From: Peribacillus frigoritolerans
GTDB taxonomy: Bacteria > Bacillota > Bacilli > Bacillales > Bacillaceae
Reading direction: 5' to 3'
DNA: 64,000 nt
Assembly: GCF_004358755.1 (NCBI RefSeq)
Contig: NZ_SMZY01000002.1
Location: 310,001-374,000 of the forward strand
Both the position numbers and the translations under genes were made by a program. The notes below the pieces were generated by a model, which worked only from the letters and a program-made list of their open reading frames with translations, had not been told where the DNA came from and did not search any database. Of this stretch, positions 16,906-24,614 are shown piece by piece. Position 1 is the stretch's first letter; each line of letters starts with the position of its first letter.

Positions 16906-19059
16906 TTATTTGAACGAAGATAAATCACTTTTCACATCTACAAGCAGAGCATTGCCTTCATCCGAAACCATCACTTTTGCATATTTAGCCGTTCGTTCAA
17001 GTTCCAAACCTGTTCCCTCTTCAACAAAGAAAGATTCAATTCCAAAGATAAGCCCGTCATAGCCGTTATATTTACCCGTCAAATAGGCTTCGTCCGCTTG
17101 AGGCTTTTTAAAAACGTCCCCTGCTCTCCCTTCAGCCGTTTCTCCGGTTGGCCTGTAAATGCCATTGCTGTCTTTTTTCACCTTAACGGTGAAGACAGTT
17201 CCGCTTTTGGTGTCATCTTCCGGCTTAAATCTGCCAGCCTCATATTGCAGCTGTACATAATCCCCCTGCAGCATAGATCTTGGGTCCAGCGGCTGCAGTT
17301 CAAGCACCACTTCTTTTCCCTGCTCCAGTGCCTGTTCGTTTGAAAAGCTCTGGTAGCCTGTAAAAGCAAGCTGCAGGATAAAAACACCCGCAATCATAGC
17401 CCATGTCCTGTTTGTAAAAATAGTTATTCCAGCAGGCTTTTCTTTATCAAAAATTCTGACTGCTGCAAAGATCACCAGGCCAAGCAGGAGGAAGGTCAGC
17501 GATTTATGAAGCAGCTTCCAGGCAAAATCGTAATAAAGTCCAATGAAAAACAGGATAAAAAATGTCCATGTGATGTTTCTCTTAACATGGATCTCTCTAT
17601 TGTGATAGAGGGCAAGCATTGCTGCATTCAGTCCGAAATACAGAATCTGATAGATGAGCGTTTCCTTCCAGTCCGTTCCCCAAAAAGCGGCAGGATAAAG
17701 AAGCAGAAAGCCGTAAAAGACACAAAAGCTGCTCAGCTGTCTCACTCTGTCCACCGGCACGAGCAGCATCAAAAATTGCGCAATCGCTAAAACCGCTAAG
17801 ACAAGGCGGAAATTTTCCATCCATTGAAGATGCACAGAAAACAGACTGATGAAGCATGCAAGCATAAAAGTATAGGCAAGAAACTGGAGAAACTTTTCCC
17901 GCTCAATCAGGATAATCACCAGGCTGACTGCAATAAAGAGAATTGCTGCGCCTGCATTAAGCATGAAAAGAACACCTAATGCTGTTAAAATCCCTGTGAT
18001 GAATAACGTGTACCTAGCAGCCGTATAGAGCTTTTTCCAAAAAACAGCTGTGCCGATGAGAAGAAGACTGAACACAGCAAGGCTATATTCCGATTGAAAG
18101 ATCAGAAACAATAAGCCGCCAAGGCTGAATGAAAGCAATAGAGATGACGTAAAGGTTATGATTACGATTAAAATGTTTTTAAACACTTTATACGTCAGCG
18201 AGTCATCCGGCGCTCTTCTCGTTACACGTACGGCAAGGTAAATGCCTCCTCCCAAAAAGAGCAGTGTCCCGAGGATGGAAAATAAATAAAAGCTGTATGG
18301 TCCAATTTTGTCTGCCACCCTTATGCTGACTTCGGCATATTTGGAGAGAGCAAAAACCCCAAGCATAACAAATGTAATAATGGTCAGCGTATGCTGACTG
18401 TCTTTTTTCATGAACAGGATATAGCTGATTATGATGACAGCCAAATAAACGATGTTCATCCAGGAACTGTACGGTTCAAATACATCGTAAAATGACATGA
18501 TGATCAAAAAGAGATGAACGACAGCAAAAGATGCATATTGCAGCGGTTTAAGCTTTAAAAAATAGGCTAAGCCAAACACCAATGCATTTAGTAAGACCAT
18601 GCCGACATAAATCAGCCATTCTTCAAAATCAGAGCGATTGATTGAGACACTTGCCGGAAACATGTAAAACCAGTACGTAAGCAGCAATAACCCATAGCTC
18701 AGGATGGCAAACGGCTGATAGCGGGTAATAATGGCGAGTGCAATGGAAGGCACCATCCAGATGAAAAATAAAAGGTAGCTGTCTGCATGCGAATTATAGA
18801 TCTGGCCGATCAATGCGGCTGCAGCGCCAAACGAGACAGCGGCTCCGACAAGCAGCCACTTCGGCAGATCCTCCCTGTTGGACAAAATTTTTCCGCTCAT
18901 AAAGCTTGCCGCGTAAAATAAAACCATCATCCCGATTGCAAGAGCTACCTTTTCCAATCGTTCAAAACCGCTCCAGTTGGAGGCGAAAAAATAAAGTATG
19001 CCCGATAAAATAAAAATAATGGCACTGAGATACCCCAGCGGAATGAGTTTGCTCAACAT
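16906..19059 (-). CDS. Large polytopic membrane protein: DUF2157 plus C-terminal GDYXXLXY domain
   Basis: A 717-residue protein. The N-terminal 150 residues resemble DUF2157 (LEKVALAIGMMVLFYAASF and DSYLLFFIWMVPSIALA stretches). About 18-20 hydrophobic segments follow to residue 560. The last 160 residues form a soluble outward-facing domain with the signature LQGDYVQLQYE that names the GDYXXLXY family. Fusions of these two modules occur widely in bacteria and are uncharacterised. The ATG at 19059 (10 nt after AGGAAG) fits better than the GTG at 19065. It stands alone. Confidence 0.75.
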   Translation of the reverse strand: MLSKLIPLGYLSAIIFILSGILYFFASNWSGFERLEKVALAIGMMVLFYAASFMSGKILSNREDLPKWLLVGAAVSFGAAAALIGQIYNSHADSYLLFFIWMVPSIALAIITRYQPFAILSYGLLLLTYWFYMFPASVSINRSDFEEWLIYVGMVLLNALVFGLAYFLKLKPLQYASFAVVHLFLIIMSFYDVFEPYSSWMNIVYLAVIIISYILFMKKDSQHTLTIITFVMLGVFALSKYAEVSIRVADKIGPYSFYLFSILGTLLFLGGGIYLAVRVTRRAPDDSLTYKVFKNILIVIITFTSSLLLSFSLGGLLFLIFQSEYSLAVFSLLLIGTAVFWKKLYTAARYTLFITGILTALGVLFMLNAGAAILFIAVSLVIILIEREKFLQFLAYTFMLACFISLFSVHLQWMENFRLVLAVLAIAQFLMLLVPVDRVRQLSSFCVFYGFLLLYPAAFWGTDWKETLIYQILYFGLNAAMLALYHNREIHVKRNITWTFFILFFIGLYYDFAWKLLHKSLTFLLLGLVIFAAVRIFDKEKPAGITIFTNRTWAMIAGVFILQLAFTGYQSFSNEQALEQGKEVVLELQPLDPRSMLQGDYVQLQYEAGRFKPEDDTKSGTVFTVKVKKDSNGIYRPTGETAEGRAGDVFKKPQADEAYLTGKYNGYDGLIFGIESFFVEEGTGLELERTAKYAKVMVSDEGNALLVDVKSDLSSFK

Positions 19060-19213
19060 GATCACCTGACTTCCTAAAATAACTGTAAATTCATATCATT
19101 TTAACATTTTTTTACTTATTCATATAGCCAATTTCTAAAATCAGGTATAAAAAAGGAGAATCTCTTTTGAAAGCGAATACATTTAGAGAATAACTAGATT
19201 GGAGGGAAGCAGC

Positions 19214-20536
19214 TTGAAAGCAGTGATTTCTTTTTCAAACAGGATTATGCAGCGTTACTTGCCTGATCCATACTTGTTTGTCATCATTCTAACATTCGTC
19301 GTCTTTGCTCTGGGGCTCATATTCACCCCTTCCTCACCTCTTCAAATGGTCGAATACTGGGGCGGCGGCTTCTGGGGACTTCTCAGCTTCGCCATGCAAA
19401 TGGTGCTCGTTCTGGTGACAGGACATGTTCTTGCAAGCAGCCCGCTCTTCAAAAAGGGATTAAGCGCCCTTGCGGATGCTGCTAAAACACCTGGCCAGGC
19501 AATCATTTACGTTACCATTGTTTCGATGCTTGCAAGCTTTATTAACTGGGGCTTTGGGCTTGTCATCGGCGCATTGTATGCCAAGGAATTAGCCAAAAAA
19601 ATCGAGAATCTTGACTACCGTCTCCTGATTGCAAGCGCCTACAGCGGATTTGTCATCTGGCATGGCGGAATCTCAGGCTCCGTCCCGCTGACTATTGCGA
19701 CAGAAGGTCATTTTGCGCAGGATATGATTGGTCTTATTCCGACCAGCGAAACGATTTTCGCACCGTTTAACTTAATAATTGTCGGCGTCCTTTTCATCAC
19801 CTTGCCGCTCGTTAACCGATTGATGATGCCAAGAAAAGAAGAGACCGTTACCGTTAATCCGGAACTGCTGAGAGATCCGCGGATGGAAGCTGCTGCTCTT
19901 GAAAGAGAAGCACTTACTCCTGCCGACCGTCTTGAAAACAGCAGAATCATTTCTCTATTGATCGGAGTCATGGGCCTTATCTTTCTTATATCCTATTTTA
20001 TGTCCAATGGATTTAAGCTGAACTTAGATGTGGTGAATTTTTTATTTTTATTTTTGGGAATCCTCTTTCACGGAACACCACGAAATTTTTTAAATGCTGT
20101 GTCAGAAGCTATTAAAGGGGCTTCAGGAATCATTATTCAATTTCCTTTTTATGCAGGAATCATGGGAATGATGGTCACATCAGGTCTTGCGGCCGTCATT
20201 TCAGAAGGGTTTGTATCCATTTCCAATCAGCAGACGTTTCCGGTGTTCGCTTTTTGGAGTGCAGGAATCGTAAATATATTCGTTCCGTCGGGCGGAGGGC
20301 AATGGGCTGTTCAGGCGCCTGTCATGCTCGAGGCTGCTAAAGCACTTGACGTTCCTATGGCAAAAACGGCCATGGCAGTAGCATGGGGAGATGCCTGGAC
20401 AAACATGATTCAGCCATTCTGGGCTTTGCCTGCTTTGGCCATAGCAGGGCTGAAAGCGAAAGATATTATGGGGTATTGTGTATTTATCCTGCTGATTAGC
20501 GGGGTCATCATTTCTCTTGGATTCTTTTTCTTATAA
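19214..20536 (+). CDS. AtoE-family short-chain fatty acid transporter
   Basis: A 440-residue integral membrane protein with the family's characteristic segments: NWGFGLVIGALYAKELAKKI, SGFVIWHGGISGSVPL, PSGGGQWAVQAP and WGDAWTNMIQPFWALP. It probably imports short-chain fatty acids such as acetoacetate or butyrate. A TTG at 19214 preceded 7 nt upstream by GGAGGG is preferred to the TTG at 19199, and it gives the 440-residue length known for E. coli AtoE. No acetoacetate CoA-transferase genes are adjacent, so its catabolic partner lies elsewhere. The 150 bp upstream contain no gene I can support. Confidence 0.8.
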   Translation: MKAVISFSNRIMQRYLPDPYLFVIILTFVVFALGLIFTPSSPLQMVEYWGGGFWGLLSFAMQMVLVLVTGHVLASSPLFKKGLSALADAAKTPGQAIIYVTIVSMLASFINWGFGLVIGALYAKELAKKIENLDYRLLIASAYSGFVIWHGGISGSVPLTIATEGHFAQDMIGLIPTSETIFAPFNLIIVGVLFITLPLVNRLMMPRKEETVTVNPELLRDPRMEAAALEREALTPADRLENSRIISLLIGVMGLIFLISYFMSNGFKLNLDVVNFLFLFLGILFHGTPRNFLNAVSEAIKGASGIIIQFPFYAGIMGMMVTSGLAAVISEGFVSISNQQTFPVFAFWSAGIVNIFVPSGGGQWAVQAPVMLEAAKALDVPMAKTAMAVAWGDAWTNMIQPFWALPALAIAGLKAKDIMGYCVFILLISGVIISLGFFFL

Positions 20537-20544
20537 AGCGGCAG

Positions 20545-20573
20545 AGGGCATCAGCATGAAGAGCTGATGCCCT
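20545..20573 (+). terminator. Hairpin downstream of the AtoE-like gene
   Basis: Perfect AGGGCATCAGC/GCTGATGCCCT stem; the T-run is weak, so termination is likely but not certain. Confidence 0.55.
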
Positions 20574-20686
20574 ACTTCCAAATGCCTTCATTTTCATCCC
20601 CTGTTTTCGAATTTTATCTACTTATTATCCTAACCTAACACGGCCAACTGCCCTTTTTTCCAAAAAAGGAAATCTTGATTTTCAAT

Positions 20687-20711
20687 GTGTTTTCTTTTTA
20701 TGTATAATGAA
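20687..20711 (+). promoter_or_regulatory. Probable extended -10 promoter of the small membrane protein
   Basis: TTCAAT-like -35 and TGTATAAT extended -10 about 45 bp before the predicted TTG start; the -35 is weak. Confidence 0.4.
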
Positions 20712-20752
20712 TGTGGGATTCCGTTCTTTACCTAGTTAAGGAGATGTTAGCA

Positions 20753-20956
20753 TTGCTGAAGTTGGTGAAACGAAATATAGTCCTCATCTTATGTATAATC
20801 GGTTTTGCATCACCTTTTATTTTTATTCAATTAACAGATTGGTTTTACTATAGCTCCCTGATCGGGTGGATCATAGGCTTCATTTGTATTGCTGCAGCTT
20901 ATGTGATCGTGAGTAAAAGACCTGATGATGAATCAACAGGGGAAAGAACGACATAG
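20753..20956 (+). CDS. Small two-helix membrane protein, uncharacterised
   Basis: About 67 residues from the TTG at 20753, which follows AAGGAG by 9 nt; the ATG at 20744 touches the ribosome binding site and is unlikely. Two hydrophobic helices (about 8-25 and 34-55) are joined by QLTDWFYYSSL, and the tail is polar (SKRPDDESTGERTT). I do not recognise a family. It is bracketed by its own promoter-like site and a strong bidirectional terminator, which supports a real gene. Confidence 0.6.
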   Translation: MLKLVKRNIVLILCIIGFASPFIFIQLTDWFYYSSLIGWIIGFICIAAAYVIVSKRPDDESTGERTT

Positions 20957-20990
20957 AAAAATGGACGAAAGAAATCTTTCGTCCATTTTT
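20957..20990. terminator. Bidirectional terminator between small membrane protein and pfeT
   Basis: Perfect 16-bp stem AAAAATGGACGAAAGA with its complement, AA loop, T-run on both sides. Confidence 0.88.
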
Positions 20991-20991
20991 T

Positions 20992-22902
20992 TTATCTTAA
21001 TAACCGCAGTCCATTTAAAATTACAAGAATTGTGCTTCCTTCATGCCCGATGACTCCAAGCGGCAAATCAAGCACCTGCAGGAAATTCGAACAGATCAGC
21101 AGGGCAATGACTGACATTGAAAAAACAATATTCTGTTTGATGATTTTATCCATTTTCCGTGAAACCTCAATCGCTTTTTTCAGTTTCGTCAGATCATTTT
21201 TCATCAGGACAACATCGGCCGTTTCAAGAGCAACATCCGTCCCTTCACCCATGGCAATTCCTACACTTGCAGCAGCCAGGGCAGGAGCATCATTAATGCC
21301 GTCTCCGATCATGGCTGTATGTCCGTACTTCTTCGCAAGCTTCTTCACTTCTGCCACCTTATCATCAGGCAGGCATTCCGCAATAAATTGGTCTACTTTT
21401 GCTGCATTTGCAATAGATTGTGCTGTGGACTCATTATCTCCTGTCAGCATCACTGTATGAATTCCAGCTTGTTTCAGCTCATCAATCGCTTGAACGGCAT
21501 CGTCTCTCAGTACATCCTGCAGACTAAGAACGGCCGCGATCCCGCTCTCGTTTTTCACATAGACAATGGTTTTTCCCTCTTCTGCTTTCTCTAAACCAAA
21601 AGCCGTCATCATGTTCTCTTCGTTATTTTCCGAAGCGGGCTTCCCGACACTCCACATTTCACCCTTCCATTTGGCCGTTACGCCAAAACCGGATTGCTCT
21701 TGTACATCAAGCATTTCGGGATGAAGAGCAGAATATTTCTTTTCAATATAGCCAACTATTGCCTTTGCAAGCGGATGATTGGACTGCTTCTCAATCGACA
21801 GCACCGCTTTGAAAACGTCCATTTCATCTGCATTTTCGCTGATTTTCACATCTGTTACAACAGGCTCCCCTTTTGTAAGTGTGCCTGTTTTGTCAAAAGC
21901 GATTACCTTCAGCTTGCTTAATCTCTCTAAGTGAACACCGCCTTTGAATAACAGACCGTTTCTTGCCCCGTTAGAAATTGCTGACAGAGTTGCAGGCGTA
22001 ATCGATGCGACCAATGCACATGGTGATGCCACTACCATCAGAACCATCGCCCGGTAGAAGCTCTCATTGAAGCTCCAGCCAAGCAGATAGTGCGGCAAAA
22101 CCATCATCAGCGCAACTGCAATCAATACCCCTTTTACATAAGTGCCTTCAAATCGTTCGATAAACTGCTGGGAAGGCGACTTTTCAGACTGAGCAGATTG
22201 AACAAGCTTGATGATTTTCTGGAAAAGAGTCTCATCGCTGTTTTTTGTTACTTTGACTGTAATCGAACCATTAATATTAACCGTACCTGCAAATACTGTG
22301 TCTTCCGTCTTTTTCTCCACTGGAATGGATTCACCTGTTATGGCAGCCTGGTCAATACTTGTCGTTCCAGACGCTACTGTCCCGTCTGTCGGGATGCGCT
22401 CCCCTGGTCTAACAGCGATCAAATCTCCAATTTCAAGAGAAGACACATGAACTCTTGTTTCTTTGCCGTCCTTAAGCAGGGAAGCTTCATCCGGCTGCAG
22501 CTCCATCAGCGCAGAAAGCTCACGCTGGCTTTTATTCATTGTAAAGGTTTCAAGCGCTCCGCTTAATGCAAAAATAAAGATTAAGATGGCCCCTTCAATC
22601 CAGTATCCAATAATTCCTGAACCAATGGCTGCAAAAACCATCAGCAATTCAACATTTAGCTTTCTCTCTTCAAGTGTTTCTTCAATTCCCTCTTTTGCTT
22701 TCGCATATCCGCCGATTAAAAAGGCTGATATAAATAAAGCGACAGCTGCAGGCGAGTCCCCCTGATTCGTTTGAATGGCCCACCCTATTAAAATCAGAAT
22801 CCCAGAGAGGATGGCCGCAATTAGTTCCCCGTATTCTTTTAGTCTATCAAATTTTGTATTCTCATCATCTGTCTGATGAAAAGCATTTTCATTTACAAGC
22901 AT
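20992..22902 (-). CDS. pfeT: P1B4-type metal efflux ATPase (PfeT/ZosA)
   Basis: A 636-residue P-type ATPase starting at the ATG at 22902, 7 nt after GGGAGG. That length is what I recall for B. subtilis PfeT (formerly ZosA). It lacks an N-terminal heavy-metal-associated domain. Key motifs are TGES, the membrane SPC motif, DKTGTLTKG with the phosphorylated Asp, MLTGDNES, GDGINDAPALA and the last-helix HEGST that defines the P1B4 group. PfeT exports Fe(II) and protects against iron excess and peroxide. A Fur/PerR-like box lies upstream of its promoter, in line with the known PerR repression and Fur activation of pfeT. Confidence 0.85.
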   Translation of the reverse strand: MLVNENAFHQTDDENTKFDRLKEYGELIAAILSGILILIGWAIQTNQGDSPAAVALFISAFLIGGYAKAKEGIEETLEERKLNVELLMVFAAIGSGIIGYWIEGAILIFIFALSGALETFTMNKSQRELSALMELQPDEASLLKDGKETRVHVSSLEIGDLIAVRPGERIPTDGTVASGTTSIDQAAITGESIPVEKKTEDTVFAGTVNINGSITVKVTKNSDETLFQKIIKLVQSAQSEKSPSQQFIERFEGTYVKGVLIAVALMMVLPHYLLGWSFNESFYRAMVLMVVASPCALVASITPATLSAISNGARNGLLFKGGVHLERLSKLKVIAFDKTGTLTKGEPVVTDVKISENADEMDVFKAVLSIEKQSNHPLAKAIVGYIEKKYSALHPEMLDVQEQSGFGVTAKWKGEMWSVGKPASENNEENMMTAFGLEKAEEGKTIVYVKNESGIAAVLSLQDVLRDDAVQAIDELKQAGIHTVMLTGDNESTAQSIANAAKVDQFIAECLPDDKVAEVKKLAKKYGHTAMIGDGINDAPALAAASVGIAMGEGTDVALETADVVLMKNDLTKLKKAIEVSRKMDKIIKQNIVFSMSVIALLICSNFLQVLDLPLGVIGHEGSTILVILNGLRLLR

Positions 22903-23022
22903 TGTATACCTCCCTAATTGAGAAAAATAATCATCTTCAGTAAGCTTAAGAAAAAGATAAATGCTGCTGATGGCCAGCAGCAAATCCCCATATATCCGCT
23001 ATGTCGAATCAGTATATGTCTC

Positions 23023-23050
23023 ATTATACCAAACTGTACGCAAAACTCAA
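23023..23050 (-). promoter_or_regulatory. SigA promoter of pfeT
   Basis: Minus-strand TTGAGT, 16 nt, TATAAT, about 120 bp upstream of the pfeT start. Confidence 0.6.
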
Positions 23051-23074
23051 TTAAAAATTATTATTATTTCTATT

Positions 23075-23089
23075 TAATAATAATTATCA
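23075..23089 (-). promoter_or_regulatory. Fur/PerR-family box upstream of the pfeT promoter
   Basis: The 15 bp read TGATAATTATTATTA on the minus strand, one mismatch from the 7-1-7 Fur motif TGATAATnATTATCA and two from the PerR motif. It is centred about 35 bp upstream of the -35, a position suited to an activator. A second AT-rich near-repeat lies at 23056-23070. Confidence 0.6.
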
Positions 23090-23182
23090 ATAAAATCTAG
23101 TAAAGTTCCATTTTCGTCTGCCATCAAGAGTTTAAAGTATAAAAGGTTTTATACAGATTTCCGGAAAGGAGTTCTTTTCCGA

Positions 23183-23323
23183 ATGATGATGTGGTTATTA
23201 AGGTCGGTTTTTTATTCATCTTCCCTATTTACAGTTATTGAATTCATATTTTACAAAATACTCTTACTGAGGAAAAGGAATCCAACTAAAGGAGGAGAAT
23301 TTTTTAAGAAAGGAGTTGGATGA
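23183..23323 (+). CDS. Small membrane-type ORF translationally coupled to the GNAT gene
   Basis: 46 codons beginning MMMWLLRSVFYSSS, with one hydrophobic helix (residues 3-29) and a basic tail containing LLRKRNPTKGG. AAAGGAG lies about 11 nt before the ATG triplet run. Its TGA overlaps the ATG of the acetyltransferase gene (GGATGAAC), a common sign of coupled translation. The ribosome binding site lies in the loop of a small hairpin (CGGAAA/TTTCCG, 23162-23181). I recognise no family. It could be a leader peptide controlling the downstream gene or a true membrane microprotein. Confidence 0.5.
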   Translation: MMMWLLRSVFYSSSLFTVIEFIFYKILLLRKRNPTKGGEFFKKGVG

Positions 23324-23883
23324 ACTATATGCTTCGTGGTGAAAGAGTAACTTTAAAACAATTAAGTACAGATGATATCCCTAAATTATTTCATTTTGTA
23401 TACGGCGAGGCAGAGCCTGAATGGAAGAAATGGGATGCTCCTTATTTCCCCTTAGGCATGATGACAAAAAAAGATTTCGAGAAGCAAAAAAAGAAAGAAA
23501 TCAAAGATCCTAACCCAAACAGACTTTATATATATGAAGATCAGCGGCTGATCGGAATGGTCACCTACTACTGGGAGCATCAGCCATCAAATTGGCTTGA
23601 AGTTGGCATCGTCATCTATGAGCCGTCAAATTGGCACAGCGGAATTGGCACAGAAGCTATGAACCTTTGGATTCAGCACTTATTTGAAAAATACAACTTG
23701 ATTCGCATCGGTTTAACGACATGGTCCGGGAACGTCAGAATGATCAGAGTGGCTGAAAAAACAGGAATGAAAGAAGAAGGCAGAATCCGCAAGTGCAGAC
23801 TTTATAAAGGTGTCTATTATGATTCTATCAAGATGGGCATGCTGAGAGAGGAATGGATCTCAAGACATAAGCAAGATGTATAA
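23320..23883 (+). CDS. GNAT-family N-acetyltransferase
   Basis: A 187-residue protein of the RimJ/RimL-like GNAT group, which transfers acetyl from acetyl-CoA to an amine. Visible are VTLKQLSTDDI at the N-terminus, the acetyl-CoA loop around SNWHSGIGTEAM (about 107-118) and the strand-helix RIGLTTWSGNVRMIRVAEKTGMKEEGRIRK typical of RimJ-like enzymes (given here only by its landmarks NVRMIRVAEK and GMKEEG). The ATG overlaps the stop of the upstream small ORF; AAAGGAG precedes it. The substrate is unknown; protein N-termini, antibiotics or polyamines are all possible. Confidence 0.75.
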   Translation: MNYMLRGERVTLKQLSTDDIPKLFHFVYGEAEPEWKKWDAPYFPLGMMTKKDFEKQKKKEIKDPNPNRLYIYEDQRLIGMVTYYWEHQPSNWLEVGIVIYEPSNWHSGIGTEAMNLWIQHLFEKYNLIRIGLTTWSGNVRMIRVAEKTGMKEEGRIRKCRLYKGVYYDSIKMGMLREEWISRHKQDV

Positions 23884-23948
23884 AAACATCCTTTTTTCCC
23901 GAAAATAGATGCGAAGTCAGCTTGTCTATTTTGAGAGGAGGACATGTG

Positions 23949-24083
23949 ATGGCACTTGTCGTCATCTGCAGACATTGCAGCGGAGCAGGCAAAATCAGAA
24001 CAAATCCTTTTATTCCGCTTACGAAAAAATGCCTGCAGTGCAATGGCACTGGGAAGTATCAGGAATACACTTATAAAAATTAA
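23949..24083 (+). CDS. 44-residue double CxxCxGxG zinc-finger microprotein
   Basis: The frame starts MALVVICRHCSGAGK with an AGGAGG 7 nt before the ATG and encodes two CxxCxGxG motifs, CRHCSGAG (residues 7-14) and CLQCNGTG (28-35). These are half of the four-repeat zinc-binding module of DnaJ. The two motifs would make one Cys4 zinc site. There is no J domain. Similar stand-alone DnaJ-zinc-finger peptides exist in Bacillaceae without known function. It ends just before a good terminator and may be cotranscribed with the GNAT gene. Confidence 0.75.
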   Translation: MALVVICRHCSGAGKIRTNPFIPLTKKCLQCNGTGKYQEYTYKN

Positions 24084-24085
24084 CC

Positions 24086-24118
24086 AAAAAGGAAGCATGA
24101 TGACGTGCTTCCTTTTTT
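24086..24118 (+). terminator. Terminator after the zinc-finger microprotein
   Basis: AAAAAGGAAGCA/TGCTTCCTTTTTT stem with T-run. Confidence 0.85.
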
Positions 24119-24122
24119 CGTT

Positions 24123-24485
24123 TCATTTTAAATTCGCCAAAACATTCCAAACGAAAAACAAAAGCCCAATCACTGTTGCGAAGGATCCAGTGATGGTAAA
24201 AAGCACAAGACTGTTATTTCCCGAAACTGTAAACGCAAGCCCAATCATCATTACGGGAAGTCCGATATTATGGAGCCAAAAGTGAGCCTTTGCCAAAAAG
24301 TGGTCGGTTAACTCCGGAAATGCATAATATAAGATACCGGCAATCGTAAGTGTCGTAAAGCCCAATAAATTAATGTGCACGTGAACTGACGTCAATGTAT
24401 AGTCATGGGCAATCGACATAAACAGTCCGAGCAGAAGACCAACAGCCAAATACAGAACAGACAGCTTAATCATTTTTATTCCCAA
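24123..24485 (-). CDS. Short heme-copper-oxidase subunit I-like membrane protein
   Basis: About 120 residues with four hydrophobic helices. Helix two begins SVHVHINLLGFTTL and continues AGILYYAFPEL; helix three has HFWLHNIGLP. The histidine pattern and wording match a fragment of cytochrome oxidase subunit I, especially the cbb3 type, but the protein is far too short to be a catalytic subunit and has no partner subunits nearby. Stand-alone versions are annotated in several Bacillus as cytochrome c oxidase. The TTG at 24485 lies 6 nt after GGGAGGG; the ATG at 24473 is the alternative. Heme binding is plausible, function unknown. Confidence 0.65.
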   Translation of the reverse strand: MGIKMIKLSVLYLAVGLLLGLFMSIAHDYTLTSVHVHINLLGFTTLTIAGILYYAFPELTDHFLAKAHFWLHNIGLPVMMIGLAFTVSGNNSLVLFTITGSFATVIGLLFFVWNVLANLK

Positions 24486-24580
24486 CTAAAACCCTCCCGC
24501 CTTTTTGACATACAATTTAATTTACGCTTACCGGCCGCACTTTTAGAAATTGTCCGCAGAAAAAGGGACCTTGTTCCATA

Positions 24581-24611
24581 AGAAAAAGCACCCTGATGAA
24601 GGTGCTTTTCT
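24581..24611 (-). terminator. Terminator of the nucleoside transporter gene
   Basis: AGAAAAAGCACC/GGTGCTTTTCT stem directly after the stop codon. Confidence 0.8.
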
Positions 24612-24614
24612 ATC

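Noticed and set aside
19169-19195. Eight-codon leader peptide before the AtoE-like gene
   Set aside because: It has AAAGGAG and a TTG, but it is too short to judge and no attenuator follows.
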